Below are positions 43,467 to 51,255 of a DNA stretch of 64,000 nucleotides, in pieces. Source of the stretch: Flexithrix dorotheae DSM 6795 (lineage in GTDB: Bacteria > Bacteroidota > Bacteroidia > Cytophagales > Flammeovirgaceae); the NCBI RefSeq assembly GCF_000379765.1, contig NZ_KB903443.1, positions 396,952 to 460,951 of the forward strand, written 5' to 3'. Numbering within the stretch: position 1 is the stretch's first letter; each line of letters starts with the position of its first letter. The notes under the pieces were generated by a model. It did not search any database and was not told the DNA's origin. It saw only the letters and a list, made by a program, of their open reading frames with translations. A program made the position numbers and the translations under genes.

Positions 43467-44159
43467 ATGAATAAAGAAATAAAAAATGCCACAGAAGCTA
43501 TTCATGATATTCAGGACGGCATGACTTTGATGCTGGGCGGATTTGGCCTTTGTGGAATTCCCGAAAATTGTATAGCTGCACTGGTGGCTAAAAGAATTAA
43601 AAACCTTACCTGTATTTCCAATAATGCCGGAGTGGATGATTTCGGGATTGGACTTATGCTCCAACAAAGGCAAGTAAAAAAAATGATTTCTTCCTATGTA
43701 GGAGAAAATGCAGAATTCGAAAGACAGCTTTTAAGTGGTGAACTTGAAGTAGAATTAATTCCTCAGGGGTCTCTTGCCGAACGGTGCAGGGCAGGAGGTG
43801 CTGGAATTCCTGCATTTTTTACCCCGGCAGGCTATGGTACTGAAGTAGCGGAAGGAAAAGAAACCAGAGATTTTGGAGGCAAAATGTATGTATTGGAAAA
43901 TGCCCTTATGGCTGATTTTGCACTAGTAAAAGCCTGGAAGGGTGATTATGATGGAAACCTTATTTATAAAGGAACTGCCAGAAATTTCAATCCTCCAATG
44001 GCTATGGCCGGGAAAATAACAATTGCTGAGGTGGAAGAACTTGTTCCCTCTGGTGAATTGGATCCTAACTTTATTCACACTCCGGGAATTTTTGTGCAAA
44101 GAATTTTTCAGGGGAAAGGATACGAAAAAAGAATAGAAAAGAAGACAGTGAGTAAATAA
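43467..44159 (+). CDS. scoA: 3-oxoacid CoA-transferase subunit A
   Basis: A 230-residue alpha subunit of the succinyl-CoA:3-ketoacid (or acetoacetate) CoA-transferase. Motifs: DGMTLMLGGFGLCGIPENCIAAL, CISNNAGVDDFGIGLML, GTEVAEGKETRDFGGKMYVLE and ARNFNPPMAMAGKITIAEVEELV. The catalytic Glu is on the beta subunit, normally encoded next door as scoB; here the next gene is on the opposite strand and unrelated, so scoB must lie elsewhere or the gene is no longer paired. With the tyrosine pathway in the window, acetoacetate use is plausible. Confidence 0.94.
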   Translation: MNKEIKNATEAIHDIQDGMTLMLGGFGLCGIPENCIAALVAKRIKNLTCISNNAGVDDFGIGLMLQQRQVKKMISSYVGENAEFERQLLSGELEVELIPQGSLAERCRAGGAGIPAFFTPAGYGTEVAEGKETRDFGGKMYVLENALMADFALVKAWKGDYDGNLIYKGTARNFNPPMAMAGKITIAEVEELVPSGELDPNFIHTPGIFVQRIFQGKGYEKRIEKKTVSK

Positions 44160-44187
44160 GTTCTTTAGCCAATGGGCTAAAGAACTT
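44158..44187. terminator. Strong hairpin between scoA and the DUF5684 gene
   Basis: Perfect 13-bp arms AAGTTCTTTAGCC / GGCTAAAGAACTT with a four-base loop. It begins at the scoA stop codon and has no T run on either side, so it may terminate poorly or protect the mRNA end. Confidence 0.6.
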
Positions 44188-44195
44188 GAAAACAA

Positions 44196-44600
44196 TTATT
44201 CCTGGTCTAAAATATTGGCATAACTTTCTTTTTGGAAGCCCATACCAGCTGGCCCCTTATACTCAGCTGAACCAAATCCCAGGATAGGATAAAAAATAAA
44301 TGAAAGGAAAATAAGGCCCAGGGTAAAACCTTCATCCTTTCCAAAACTTTTTGATAATAGGTTAATAGCCCAGATAGCTACTACCAGGTTGGCAATGGGA
44401 ACAAACATAAGCAATAACCACCACCAGGGTTTCCCGATAATTTCGAGCAATACGATTATATTATAAATTGGAATAATACAGGCCCAGCCTGGCTTTCCTG
44501 CCTTTTCATAAATTTTCCATTGTGCAGCAATCATTACAACAATAAAAGCCAGGTAAATTACGGCAAATAAGCCAGATCCAAATGTTGAAAAGTCTTCCAT
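44196..44600 (-). CDS. DUF5684 family membrane protein
   Basis: A 134-residue protein with four hydrophobic segments. Typical sequence: IYEKAGKPGWACIIPIYNIIVLLEIIGKPWWWLLLMFVPIANLVVAIWAINLLSKSFGK, seen in DUF5684 proteins, which are sometimes fused to signal peptidase I. The function is unknown. Convergent with scoA, no clear operon partner; the SnoaL-type gene lies 125 bases upstream on the same strand. Confidence 0.88.
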   Translation of the reverse strand: MEDFSTFGSGLFAVIYLAFIVVMIAAQWKIYEKAGKPGWACIIPIYNIIVLLEIIGKPWWWLLLMFVPIANLVVAIWAINLLSKSFGKDEGFTLGLIFLSFIFYPILGFGSAEYKGPAGMGFQKESYANILDQE

Positions 44601-44724
44601 GAGGTTTGAGTTAAGTTTTAAAAATGGTTACTAGTATTAAGACAATATCCTTAAATCGGAATTGTGGATTCAAAATATAGAAAATAACTGAAAATCAATA
44701 TTTATTGGTCAACTAGTTATTTTT

Positions 44725-45273
44725 TCAATCCAAATTTTCAATATCTCTTATTTTTTGGGCTATATGCTCCATTACATCTGAAGGATATTCAAACCAGTCT
44801 ACCTGTTTTCTGATTTTCAAATTATCATCAAAATAAAGCCAGATGGTAAAATTTCCACCATGTTTTAATTCCCACAGTTTATCATTGAAATAAAATGGGT
44901 TAAGGTAACCTCTTGCTACTGCCGCACTATCACTTACAGCAAGGTCTTCTACTACAAGATGCTGCTGGTCTTCAGATAATTTTTTAAATGATGGATTTGG
45001 CCAATCGTAAAATTCCTTAAATTCTTCCTTTCCTCTGATTTTAGTCTGGAGCAATACATCCTCAAAGTTTACCGTATCGCTATAAAAAGAAAGTAATTTT
45101 TCCCAATCCTTCCTTTCGGCAAATGTCTGGAAATATAATCTGGCAGTTTTTTCTACTTGTTGCTTTCTGGTAAGCTGGGGCTTTTCTTTTTTATTATCCT
45201 TTTCCTTCGAACCACACGAAAAAAAACCAAAAACCACCAAAACAAGTAAATAAGAAGCCAAATTATACCTCAT
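44725..45273 (-). CDS. Lipoprotein with a SnoaL/NTF2-like domain
   Basis: A protein of about 182 residues. Start at 45273 gives MRYNLASYLLVLVVFGFFSCGSKE, a lipoprotein signal with lipobox FFSC. The mature part is a cone-shaped NTF2-like domain: RLYFQTFAERKDWEKLLSFYSDTVNFEDVLL, GKEEFKEFYDWP, VARGYLNPF, GGNFTIWLYFDDNLKIRKQVDWFEYP. Such domains bind small molecules or act as isomerases, often without known role. It follows the quinone-reductase gene by 28 bases and may share its transcript and TetR control. Confidence 0.8.
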   Translation of the reverse strand: MRYNLASYLLVLVVFGFFSCGSKEKDNKKEKPQLTRKQQVEKTARLYFQTFAERKDWEKLLSFYSDTVNFEDVLLQTKIRGKEEFKEFYDWPNPSFKKLSEDQQHLVVEDLAVSDSAAVARGYLNPFYFNDKLWELKHGGNFTIWLYFDDNLKIRKQVDWFEYPSDVMEHIAQKIRDIENLD

Positions 45274-45301
45274 AACCAACAGGATTAATCTTTCACTCAA
45301 T

Positions 45302-45886
45302 TTAACTCCTGTTCTCTTTAAATCCCAGTTTTTTAATTTTTTCTATCCATTTTACTTTATATTTTTCTTTAGAGTGTTTCATATTTCCAATGGAGGTAAT
45401 TTTAGTTTTGAAGCCTACAAAATCTAATGTCAACCCTTTCATTGATTTATGTCCGGGACTGCCATATACCAAATAATAATACCATACAGGTGCATCCATT
45501 GTGGTAATTATCCTGGCAGTTTTCCCTTTCATAAGCTTATCCCAAAAAGGCCCTTTTTTGTGGTATTTAAATAAATGACCGGGCAGAAATAACCGATCGA
45601 TAAATCCTTTAAGAATGGCAGGAACCCCTCCCCACCATGTGGGGAATATCCATACTGTGTGGTGCGCCTTTTTAATTAGCTCAAGAGCTCTTTCCAGGTC
45701 AGGTTCAAGTACGGTACGCTTTTTATATCCGAATTTTAGTACAGGGTCAAAATTCAGGTCAATTACGTTTAATACATCCACCTTAAGCCCGTCATTTCTT
45801 GAAGCACCCTGAAGGTATGCATCTGTAAGAGCGGAGGAATAACTTTCCTTATCCGGATTGCCATTAATAATCAGTAAATTTTTCAT
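45302..45886 (-). CDS. NAD(P)H:quinone oxidoreductase (flavodoxin-like fold)
   Basis: A 194-residue flavoprotein of the MdaB/KefF/YwrO group (Flavodoxin_2). Motifs: NLLIINGNPDKESYSSAL (phosphate-binding loop), VWIFPTWWGGVPAILKGFIDRLFLPGHLF and GKTARIITTMDAP. It is expected to reduce quinones or similar electrophiles by two electrons using FAD/FMN. Divergent from the tetR gene, with one 16-bp operator next to each start, so induction by an electrophile sensed by the TetR protein is likely. Confidence 0.92.
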   Translation of the reverse strand: MKNLLIINGNPDKESYSSALTDAYLQGASRNDGLKVDVLNVIDLNFDPVLKFGYKKRTVLEPDLERALELIKKAHHTVWIFPTWWGGVPAILKGFIDRLFLPGHLFKYHKKGPFWDKLMKGKTARIITTMDAPVWYYYLVYGSPGHKSMKGLTLDFVGFKTKITSIGNMKHSKEKYKVKWIEKIKKLGFKENRS

Positions 45887-45907
45887 AATTTAAGTTTTTA
45901 CAAGTTT

Positions 45908-45966
45908 TAGTCCATATGGACTATGGCTAATATAATTACTTTTTGTATATTAGTCCAGTAGGACTA
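45908..45966. promoter_or_regulatory. Two matching TetR operators between divergent genes
   Basis: TAGTCCATATGGACTA (45908-45923) is a perfect 16-bp palindrome. TAGTCCAGTAGGACTA (45951-45966) has the same TAGTCC-N4-GGACTA arms. The two centres lie 43 bases apart, about four DNA turns. They flank the start regions of the quinone-reductase and tetR genes, the standard layout for an autoregulated TetR repressor. Confidence 0.8.
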
Positions 45967-46052
45967 TGTTTTTTTTATACTTAAAAAAACAACTAGATTT
46001 AACCGACAATTATCCTGGGGTATATTCAAATTCTGCAATCAAATTTTTAGGC

Positions 46053-46676
46053 ATGAAAACCAAAGAAAAAATATTATCCACAGCCAAATCTCTTTTCAAC
46101 GAAAAAGGGGTTGATGCTACTTCAGTAAGGCAAATAGCCCGAGAAATGGAAATTAGCCATGGTAACTTACGGTATCATTATCCAGAAAAAGAGGGAATAG
46201 TGCAGGCTTTGTTTAAACAATGTATGGAAGAATCCGAAAAGGCTGTAGGTGAACTACTTAGTGAAGATGTAGATTTAGAAAGTGTAATAAAGGCAAGTTG
46301 GATACAGGCCCAGAAATTTTGGGAATATCGATTTTTAATGAAAAACCTTTCAAGGATTGTAGAAGAATTTCCCTCAGTAAAAACAGCTTTACATGAAATG
46401 TACGGCCAGAGGAAAAAAGATTTTTTTAAAATTTTCCAGATGCTCACCCTGAATGACTGGATGAAACCAGAACCATTTGCCGGCTACTATGTGAAAATTA
46501 TCGAAAACTTTTTACTCATTGTGGATTATGGCATTCCATTCATTGAGGTGAATTACCAGACTTCTTCAGAGGAGGTAAAAATCAAAAAGTATTTTCAGGC
46601 CTGGTTTACACCCATTATTCCTTTAATTACTGAAAAGGGAAAAGAAGTTTTGGAGCAACATAAAATTATAGAATAA
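46053..46676 (+). CDS. TetR/AcrR family transcriptional regulator
   Basis: A 207-residue repressor. ATG at 46053 gives MKTKEKILSTAKSLFNEKGVDATSVRQIAREMEISHGNLRYHYPEKEGIVQALF, the standard N-terminal helix-turn-helix; the longer frame from 45966 starts inside an operator and is rejected. The ligand domain has no recognisable subfamily. It is divergent from the flavodoxin-like quinone reductase, with two palindromes between, and convergent with the CPA2 antiporter gene six bases away. Confidence 0.92.
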   Translation: MKTKEKILSTAKSLFNEKGVDATSVRQIAREMEISHGNLRYHYPEKEGIVQALFKQCMEESEKAVGELLSEDVDLESVIKASWIQAQKFWEYRFLMKNLSRIVEEFPSVKTALHEMYGQRKKDFFKIFQMLTLNDWMKPEPFAGYYVKIIENFLLIVDYGIPFIEVNYQTSSEEVKIKKYFQAWFTPIIPLITEKGKEVLEQHKIIE

Positions 46677-46682
46677 CAACAG

Positions 46683-48389
46683 TTATCTCAAATCCCTTAT
46701 GAGGTTGGAATAGGCATCAATGTGATCCTTAGGAATATTATATTGGGAAAGCACAAGGCTAATTGTTTCCATTTTCGATTCCATCTCATCAGCAATGACT
46801 ACATCGGCTCCATGGGTTCTCAATTCTTCCATTTCCTTTATCTGCTTGGTTCTGGAGATAATGGATAAATCCGGGTTCAATCGCCTTAAATGGTAAGTAA
46901 TTTCCGGAGTTTTAGTAGTAGCGATTGTGGTAATTACAGCAACCTTTGCCTTAGAAAGGTTGGCATGATGAAGCACCTCTTCGTTGTCTGCATCGCCATA
47001 TACTATGGGTATTCCTGCAGCTGCAGCTTCTGCCACCGTCCTTGGATTTAACTCAATCACCACAAATTTTATCTGACTTGCCATGGCACAATGCGCCAGG
47101 CTTTGCCCCGCCAAACCATAACCGATAATGATAATATGATCTTCTAAATTTTCTGAAATATTAAATCCTGAACCTTTCTCAGGTGTTTTAGAAAATTTCC
47201 TCTTTAATCTCTTAGGAATAGGTAAATGCTCCACCATAAAGTTGGATATTTGCTTGTCAAAGGTCATCAGAAATGGTGTGATGGACATGGTGAGCACCGC
47301 AATAGCCAAAAAATATTGATGAATTTCAATAGGAAGTAAACCGATCTCATTTCCTGTTTTCATCAACACAAAAGAAAATTCCCCAACCTGACACACATTA
47401 ATTGCGGTCATAAATACTACATGTAAAGAAACCCTTAATGCTGCAGCAGCTAAGCCCCCGGTAATTGCTTTAATTACCATGGTCATGATAGTGAACATGG
47501 CCACATAAAAGAAATTTTCAACCAGAAAAGTAACATCCAGCATCATCCCTACAGACACAAAGAAAATACTGGTAAAGATTTCTTTAAATGGTAAAATAAT
47601 TCCTGCAGCTTCATATCCATACCTAGATTCAGAGATGATAAGACCAGCAAGAAAGGCACCCAATGCCAGAGAAAGACCTGAATAAGAGGTTAACCAGGCA
47701 ATGGCAAAACATATTACGAAAATGGATATAATGAATAAATCTTTACTCTTGGTTTTGGTAATTTGGAATAAAAGTTTGGGAACAATGTATTTAGAACTTA
47801 CAAATAGGAATAAAATCACTCCGGCCACTTTAAGGGCAAGAATTCCCAAATCCATAAACAAATCTTCTGACATGCCCATAAGCAATGGAGCTGTCAGAAT
47901 CATGGGAACTACCGCAATATCCTGAAATATTAAAATTGCCAACACCAATTTCCCATATTCCTTTTTGATATCCCCGTTGTTTTGAAGGACTTTAAGTACA
48001 ATGGCTGAACTACTCACTGAAAACAGAAATCCAATGAAAATGGCAATTGGCCAATAATCATAACTAACATAATAAGATAAAGAAGCAAATGCTCCAATAG
48101 TCAGTAACAATTGCAGGGCTCCTCCCACAAAAACAGCCTTTTTAATCCGCATTAAACTGGATAGGGAAAATTCAAGGCCAATCGTAAATAGTAGGAGAAC
48201 AATACCAATTTCGGCCAATGCCTCTACTTCTGTTTCTGTATTAATGAGGTGAAGGGTATGAGGTCCACAAATTATCCCACTAATCAAAAAGCCAATAATA
48301 GTTGGCAGTTTTAATCGATGAAGAATTAGGATTACAAATACAGAAATCCCAAGGATTATTGTCAGATCAGTAAGAATTGGAATTTCCAT
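46683..48389 (-). CDS. CPA2 family cation:proton antiporter with a TrkA-N domain (KefB/YbaL-like)
   Basis: A protein of about 568 residues: about 12 membrane helices (Na/H exchanger domain; LPTIIGFLISGIICGPHTLHLI, FSVSSSAIVLKVL, GAFLAGLIISES), then a cytosolic RCK/TrkA-N domain with IIIIGYGLAGQSLAHCAMASQIKFVVIELNP, VYGDADNEEVLHHANLSKAKVAVITT. It probably moves K+ or Na+ against H+ and is gated by nucleotides. No TrkA-C domain is seen. MEIPILTDLT (48389) is preferred to the ATG at 48404. Monocistronic. Confidence 0.93.
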   Translation of the reverse strand: MEIPILTDLTIILGISVFVILILHRLKLPTIIGFLISGIICGPHTLHLINTETEVEALAEIGIVLLLFTIGLEFSLSSLMRIKKAVFVGGALQLLLTIGAFASLSYYVSYDYWPIAIFIGFLFSVSSSAIVLKVLQNNGDIKKEYGKLVLAILIFQDIAVVPMILTAPLLMGMSEDLFMDLGILALKVAGVILFLFVSSKYIVPKLLFQITKTKSKDLFIISIFVICFAIAWLTSYSGLSLALGAFLAGLIISESRYGYEAAGIILPFKEIFTSIFFVSVGMMLDVTFLVENFFYVAMFTIMTMVIKAITGGLAAAALRVSLHVVFMTAINVCQVGEFSFVLMKTGNEIGLLPIEIHQYFLAIAVLTMSITPFLMTFDKQISNFMVEHLPIPKRLKRKFSKTPEKGSGFNISENLEDHIIIIGYGLAGQSLAHCAMASQIKFVVIELNPRTVAEAAAAGIPIVYGDADNEEVLHHANLSKAKVAVITTIATTKTPEITYHLRRLNPDLSIISRTKQIKEMEELRTHGADVVIADEMESKMETISLVLSQYNIPKDHIDAYSNLIRDLR

Positions 48390-48581
48390 TAAAAATATAC
48401 CCATGTGCAGCAGACCAAAAAAATCTCGAACTTCTAAAAATTATTTTTACTGAATTTTACACGCTAAACCATTGGTTAAATTGTGGAATAATCCATTAAA
48501 AGCACCAATCATTGATTATTCTAACTTTTGATATTGAGGAGGATAGAGAAAAATGTAAGTCGATTAAACCTGTAAACCTGT

Positions 48582-49412
48582 TCAAAGGTTTTGGTTTATA
48601 AAATCAAGAATAGATTGAAAAAGTCTTTCCTTTTCGGGTTCATGATGAATTTCGTGAAAACAGCCCTCCCAAAGTTGAAATGTTACTTTTGATCCAGCAT
48701 TTTTAGCATAAATTTCACTTGCATTCGCTGAGGTAATTTTATCTGCAGTACCATGACACAAATACAGGGGATATTTTTGTTGAGAGGCATTTTCTATTGC
48801 CCTTTCCCCTGCTTCCTGAATTTCAAGGAAGGCTCTGACCGTAATTTTACCATGGACCAAAGGGTCATTTTTATATGCCTCCACGACCTTTTCATCACGG
48901 GAGATATAACCTAATTCCATAGTAGATTCCTGCGTAAATTTGGGAAATATGTAATTGACAAGTTTTCCCAGAATCACCTGAATTCTTGGGGGTTGAAAAG
49001 CCAGCCTTAGCCAGGGTGAAGTAACAATAACCCCTCTAAGAGGTTTTGAATATTGCAAATTATAATTCAAAACGACATTTCCTCCCATACTATGCCCATA
49101 TAAGAAAACTGGTGTTTTGGGAAATTTATGAATGATCAGATCCAGAATTTGATCCAAATCTTCCAGTAATTGTTTATGAGAAGGCGTGTGTCCTCTTTTA
49201 CCCTCAGATAATCCATGCCCCCGCTGATCGTATGTAAAAACACCAATGTCGTTTTTTGTGAAAAATTCGGCCAAATGCTGGTATCTTCCCTGATGTTCCC
49301 CAAAACCATGAACCAGACAGATAATGGCTTTTAGATGATTTTCAGGGAACAATAATTTGTAATTCAGGTTAGTATTGTCTCTGGCAGAAATTTGGTCGGT
49401 CTGAATTTTCAT
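48582..49412 (-). CDS. Monoacylglycerol lipase-type alpha/beta hydrolase
   Basis: A 276-residue soluble hydrolase of the lysophospholipase/monoglyceride lipase group (Hydrolase_4). Motifs: ICLVHGFGEHQGRYQHLAEFF (oxyanion region), FTYDQRGHGLSEGKRGH, the nucleophile elbow YGHSMGGNV, CHGTADKITS (Asp) and CFHEIHHEPEK (His). All three catalytic residues are present. It probably hydrolyses monoacylglycerols or lysolipids. It stands alone on the minus strand. Confidence 0.92.
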   Translation of the reverse strand: MKIQTDQISARDNTNLNYKLLFPENHLKAIICLVHGFGEHQGRYQHLAEFFTKNDIGVFTYDQRGHGLSEGKRGHTPSHKQLLEDLDQILDLIIHKFPKTPVFLYGHSMGGNVVLNYNLQYSKPLRGVIVTSPWLRLAFQPPRIQVILGKLVNYIFPKFTQESTMELGYISRDEKVVEAYKNDPLVHGKITVRAFLEIQEAGERAIENASQQKYPLYLCHGTADKITSANASEIYAKNAGSKVTFQLWEGCFHEIHHEPEKERLFQSILDFINQNL

Positions 49413-49556
49413 GAATAATTAGGTTATAAAAACAACTACAAGATAAAAATTACTTCTGCATTAATTCCCCAAAAAGCTAAAATAATTCCTGTTCACTCCA
49501 TTTTGTAGTATTCCACCAAACAATCTGCTGATATTTGTTTCAAGTTTAGAAAATGA

Positions 49557-49740
49557 GCAGTTGGATAGGTGAGACGTAAGATGTTTGATCAATTATTTAA
49601 ACTAACAAGGAGGGGAGCTTAAATTCCCGAGGGAAATAGTCGCTTGTGAGTAGTGGAATATGAAGCTCCTTCTCCAAACTAATGTGAAGAAAGATTGAGG
49701 AGGATAAACAGACCCGTCAATTTGGCGGGTTTGTTTTTGT
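49557..49740 (+). ncRNA. Candidate structured small RNA with its own terminator
   Basis: A near-consensus promoter (TTG at 49561-49563, GATGTTTG at 49580-49587) precedes a 12-pair helix with one bulge: GGAGGGGAGCTT (49609-49620) pairs with AAGCTCCTTCTCC (49663-49675). Inside is the hairpin TTCC/GGAA with a CGAG loop. The RNA ends at a plus-strand terminator, ACCCGTC/GGCGGGT then TTTGTTTTT (49711-49740). No coding frame fits. Total length about 145-150 bases. It is antisense to no gene. It matches no RNA family I can name; 6S or another regulatory RNA are possible. Confidence 0.45.
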
Positions 49741-49747
49741 ACAATCC

Positions 49748-50101
49748 TTAATCCAATACCACTCCCCAGTAAATAAACCTCAGGTTCCCATCTCCTTTTA
49801 CACTTAATTCATGATTAGTTTTTATCGGGATTCGAATAAATGTCTCTGGAGAAACTTCATATTCTTTTCCTCCAATTTCATAAATCCCCCTTCCTTCTAA
49901 AAAGAAAAAAAACTCTTCCATATCAGGATGCTGATGGCTTTCAACAATTTCCCCGGGCTTCAATTTGCCAAAAGCTACCTGTGCCACACCTGATTTGCAT
50001 TCTTCATTATTGATCAGAATACGCTTTTCTCCTTTTCCATGACTGGTAACCAGAGGAACCAAATCACTTAAAACTCTCCTGATTATTTCTTTTTCCTTCA
50101 T
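49748..50101 (-). CDS. Cupin domain protein
   Basis: A 117-residue single-domain cupin. The first metal motif is ESHQHPDMEEFFFFLEGRG (HxHx..E..G) and the second is PIKTNHELS. GDGNLRFIYWGVVLD ends the barrel. Such small cupins bind a metal and may act as isomerase, dioxygenase or binding protein; substrate unknown. Single gene on the minus strand, adjacent to the terminator of the candidate RNA. Confidence 0.88.
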   Translation of the reverse strand: MKEKEIIRRVLSDLVPLVTSHGKGEKRILINNEECKSGVAQVAFGKLKPGEIVESHQHPDMEEFFFFLEGRGIYEIGGKEYEVSPETFIRIPIKTNHELSVKGDGNLRFIYWGVVLD

Positions 50102-50203
50102 ATTTTAAAAAATTATTATCTCTGCTGATAGACATCATATTTTAAGTTAAAAAAATTATTCAAATTAGTTTATGCGAATTCTATACCTCAAACCTATCCA
50201 AAA

Positions 50204-50593
50204 ATGGCTACTAAACGAATTTTCTTCCTCCATCAGGAACACAGTAACTGGTTGAATCAGCTAAGTTTTTGTTTTGACGAAATTAAATGTTTTCAGGATG
50301 AACTTGCTTATGTAGCATCTTCCTTGAAACAAGAAAAGGAACAAAAAATGGCCAAAAAATATCGTCAGAAATTTATGGACATGCTTTACGATATTGACGA
50401 GTTCCGATATATCATCCATTTACATGAAAATTATCTGGCAGAGCAGGCGCAAAAGGGACAACACCTTGCTTTCGATCATTGTGAGGAATGTGATCGTATT
50501 GGAGATTTTGAGAAGAAATTCGAAAGGATAAAGAAAGACGTAAGAGCTTTTATGGCTAATAACCTGCCCAAATCCAAAGTTGAAATCCATTGA
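50204..50593 (+). CDS. Coiled-coil/helical hypothetical protein
   Basis: A 129-residue, mostly helical cytoplasmic protein, with heptad-like stretches (FQDELAYVASSLKQEKEQKMAKKYRQKFMDMLYDIDEF). One CEECD near residues 88-92 and several His may bind metal, but no known motif. I do not recognise the family. It lies between a cupin gene and a small DUF2281-like gene on opposite strands. Confidence 0.7.
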   Translation: MATKRIFFLHQEHSNWLNQLSFCFDEIKCFQDELAYVASSLKQEKEQKMAKKYRQKFMDMLYDIDEFRYIIHLHENYLAEQAQKGQHLAFDHCEECDRIGDFEKKFERIKKDVRAFMANNLPKSKVEIH

Positions 50594-50608
50594 GAAAATA
50601 AAAACTCA

Positions 50609-50640
50609 ACCCTGGACCCATCAGGGTCGGACAATTTTTT
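50609..50640. terminator. Weak convergent terminator
   Basis: Hairpin ACCCTG/CAGGGT (50609-50614 and 50622-50627) lies seven bases before a T run on the plus strand and four bases before TTTTT on the minus strand. It may serve the convergent genes at either side. Confidence 0.4.
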
Positions 50641-50847
50641 TCAACCAGCTTTTTTATCACCTGAATTAAATACCTTGTATCTTTTAAGTAATAATTCCTC
50701 CAAAAATGCCGGTGGTTCATCTGCGTTATTTTCCTCGGCTTCCTTTTTATATTTCGAACTGATGCACTTAAGATAATCAAGCACCTGTGGATGGGCCTCT
50801 TCGGGCAAATCCATTATTTTTTCTATTATTTCATCAACAATTTTCAT
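50641..50847 (-). CDS. DUF2281-like small protein (antitoxin-like)
   Basis: A 68-residue protein with MKIVDEIIEKIMDLPEEAHPQVLDYLKCI, similar in pattern to DUF2281/VapB-like proteins (a helix, LPEE, then VLDYL). No toxin gene follows: the overlapping minus frame at 50556-50780 has no toxin motif. It may be an orphan antitoxin or an unrelated small helical protein. Confidence 0.6.
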   Translation of the reverse strand: MKIVDEIIEKIMDLPEEAHPQVLDYLKCISSKYKKEAEENNADEPPAFLEELLLKRYKVFNSGDKKAG

Positions 50848-51255
50848 TTCTATGTCAATTTAAATTCAATTGGTAGCACAATATCCGAACACTAATTGGC
50901 TAATTTTCAATTGTATCAGGATACCACTGCAAGGTTAGAAAATTAATTATTTAAGTACCTCCTTAAAATTGTGGATATTACTTTTCCCTTATTAATAAAG
51001 TATGACCAGGAAGGTAATTGTTAGGCCAGGGCAATTCTTTGAATTCAGGGTACACTTTGTTTAAATTCTTAAATTACTAAAAATATCTTAGTATTCCTAT
51101 CAGAAAAAGTTAATTTTGAACGTTGCTAGAATTGCCTTCCAAAAACAACCTTCATGGACTAACTCAATTTATTTCTGTTATTATTTTAAGTGTTTATCAG
51201 AATAAATTTGTCGATTTTTTTATCTTTTTCAAATTCAAAATTCATTAGAATTTAA
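50848..51255. other. Intergenic region with a -7 element for the GlmU-like gene
   Basis: About 400 bases without a gene. TAAATTTG at 51203-51210 fits TAnnTTTG and lies 46 bases before the ATG at 51256. No -33 TTG at the usual distance. The rest is AT-rich with no clear structure. Confidence 0.4.

Noticed and set aside
45966-46052. Longer N-terminus of the TetR protein
   Set aside because: The first codon lies in an operator and the extra residues lack any domain; MKTKEKIL is the standard start.
50556-50780. Overlapping minus ORF as a toxin partner for the DUF2281-like gene
   Set aside because: No toxin motif such as PIN or RelE; it is a shadow frame of the DUF2281-like gene and its terminator.
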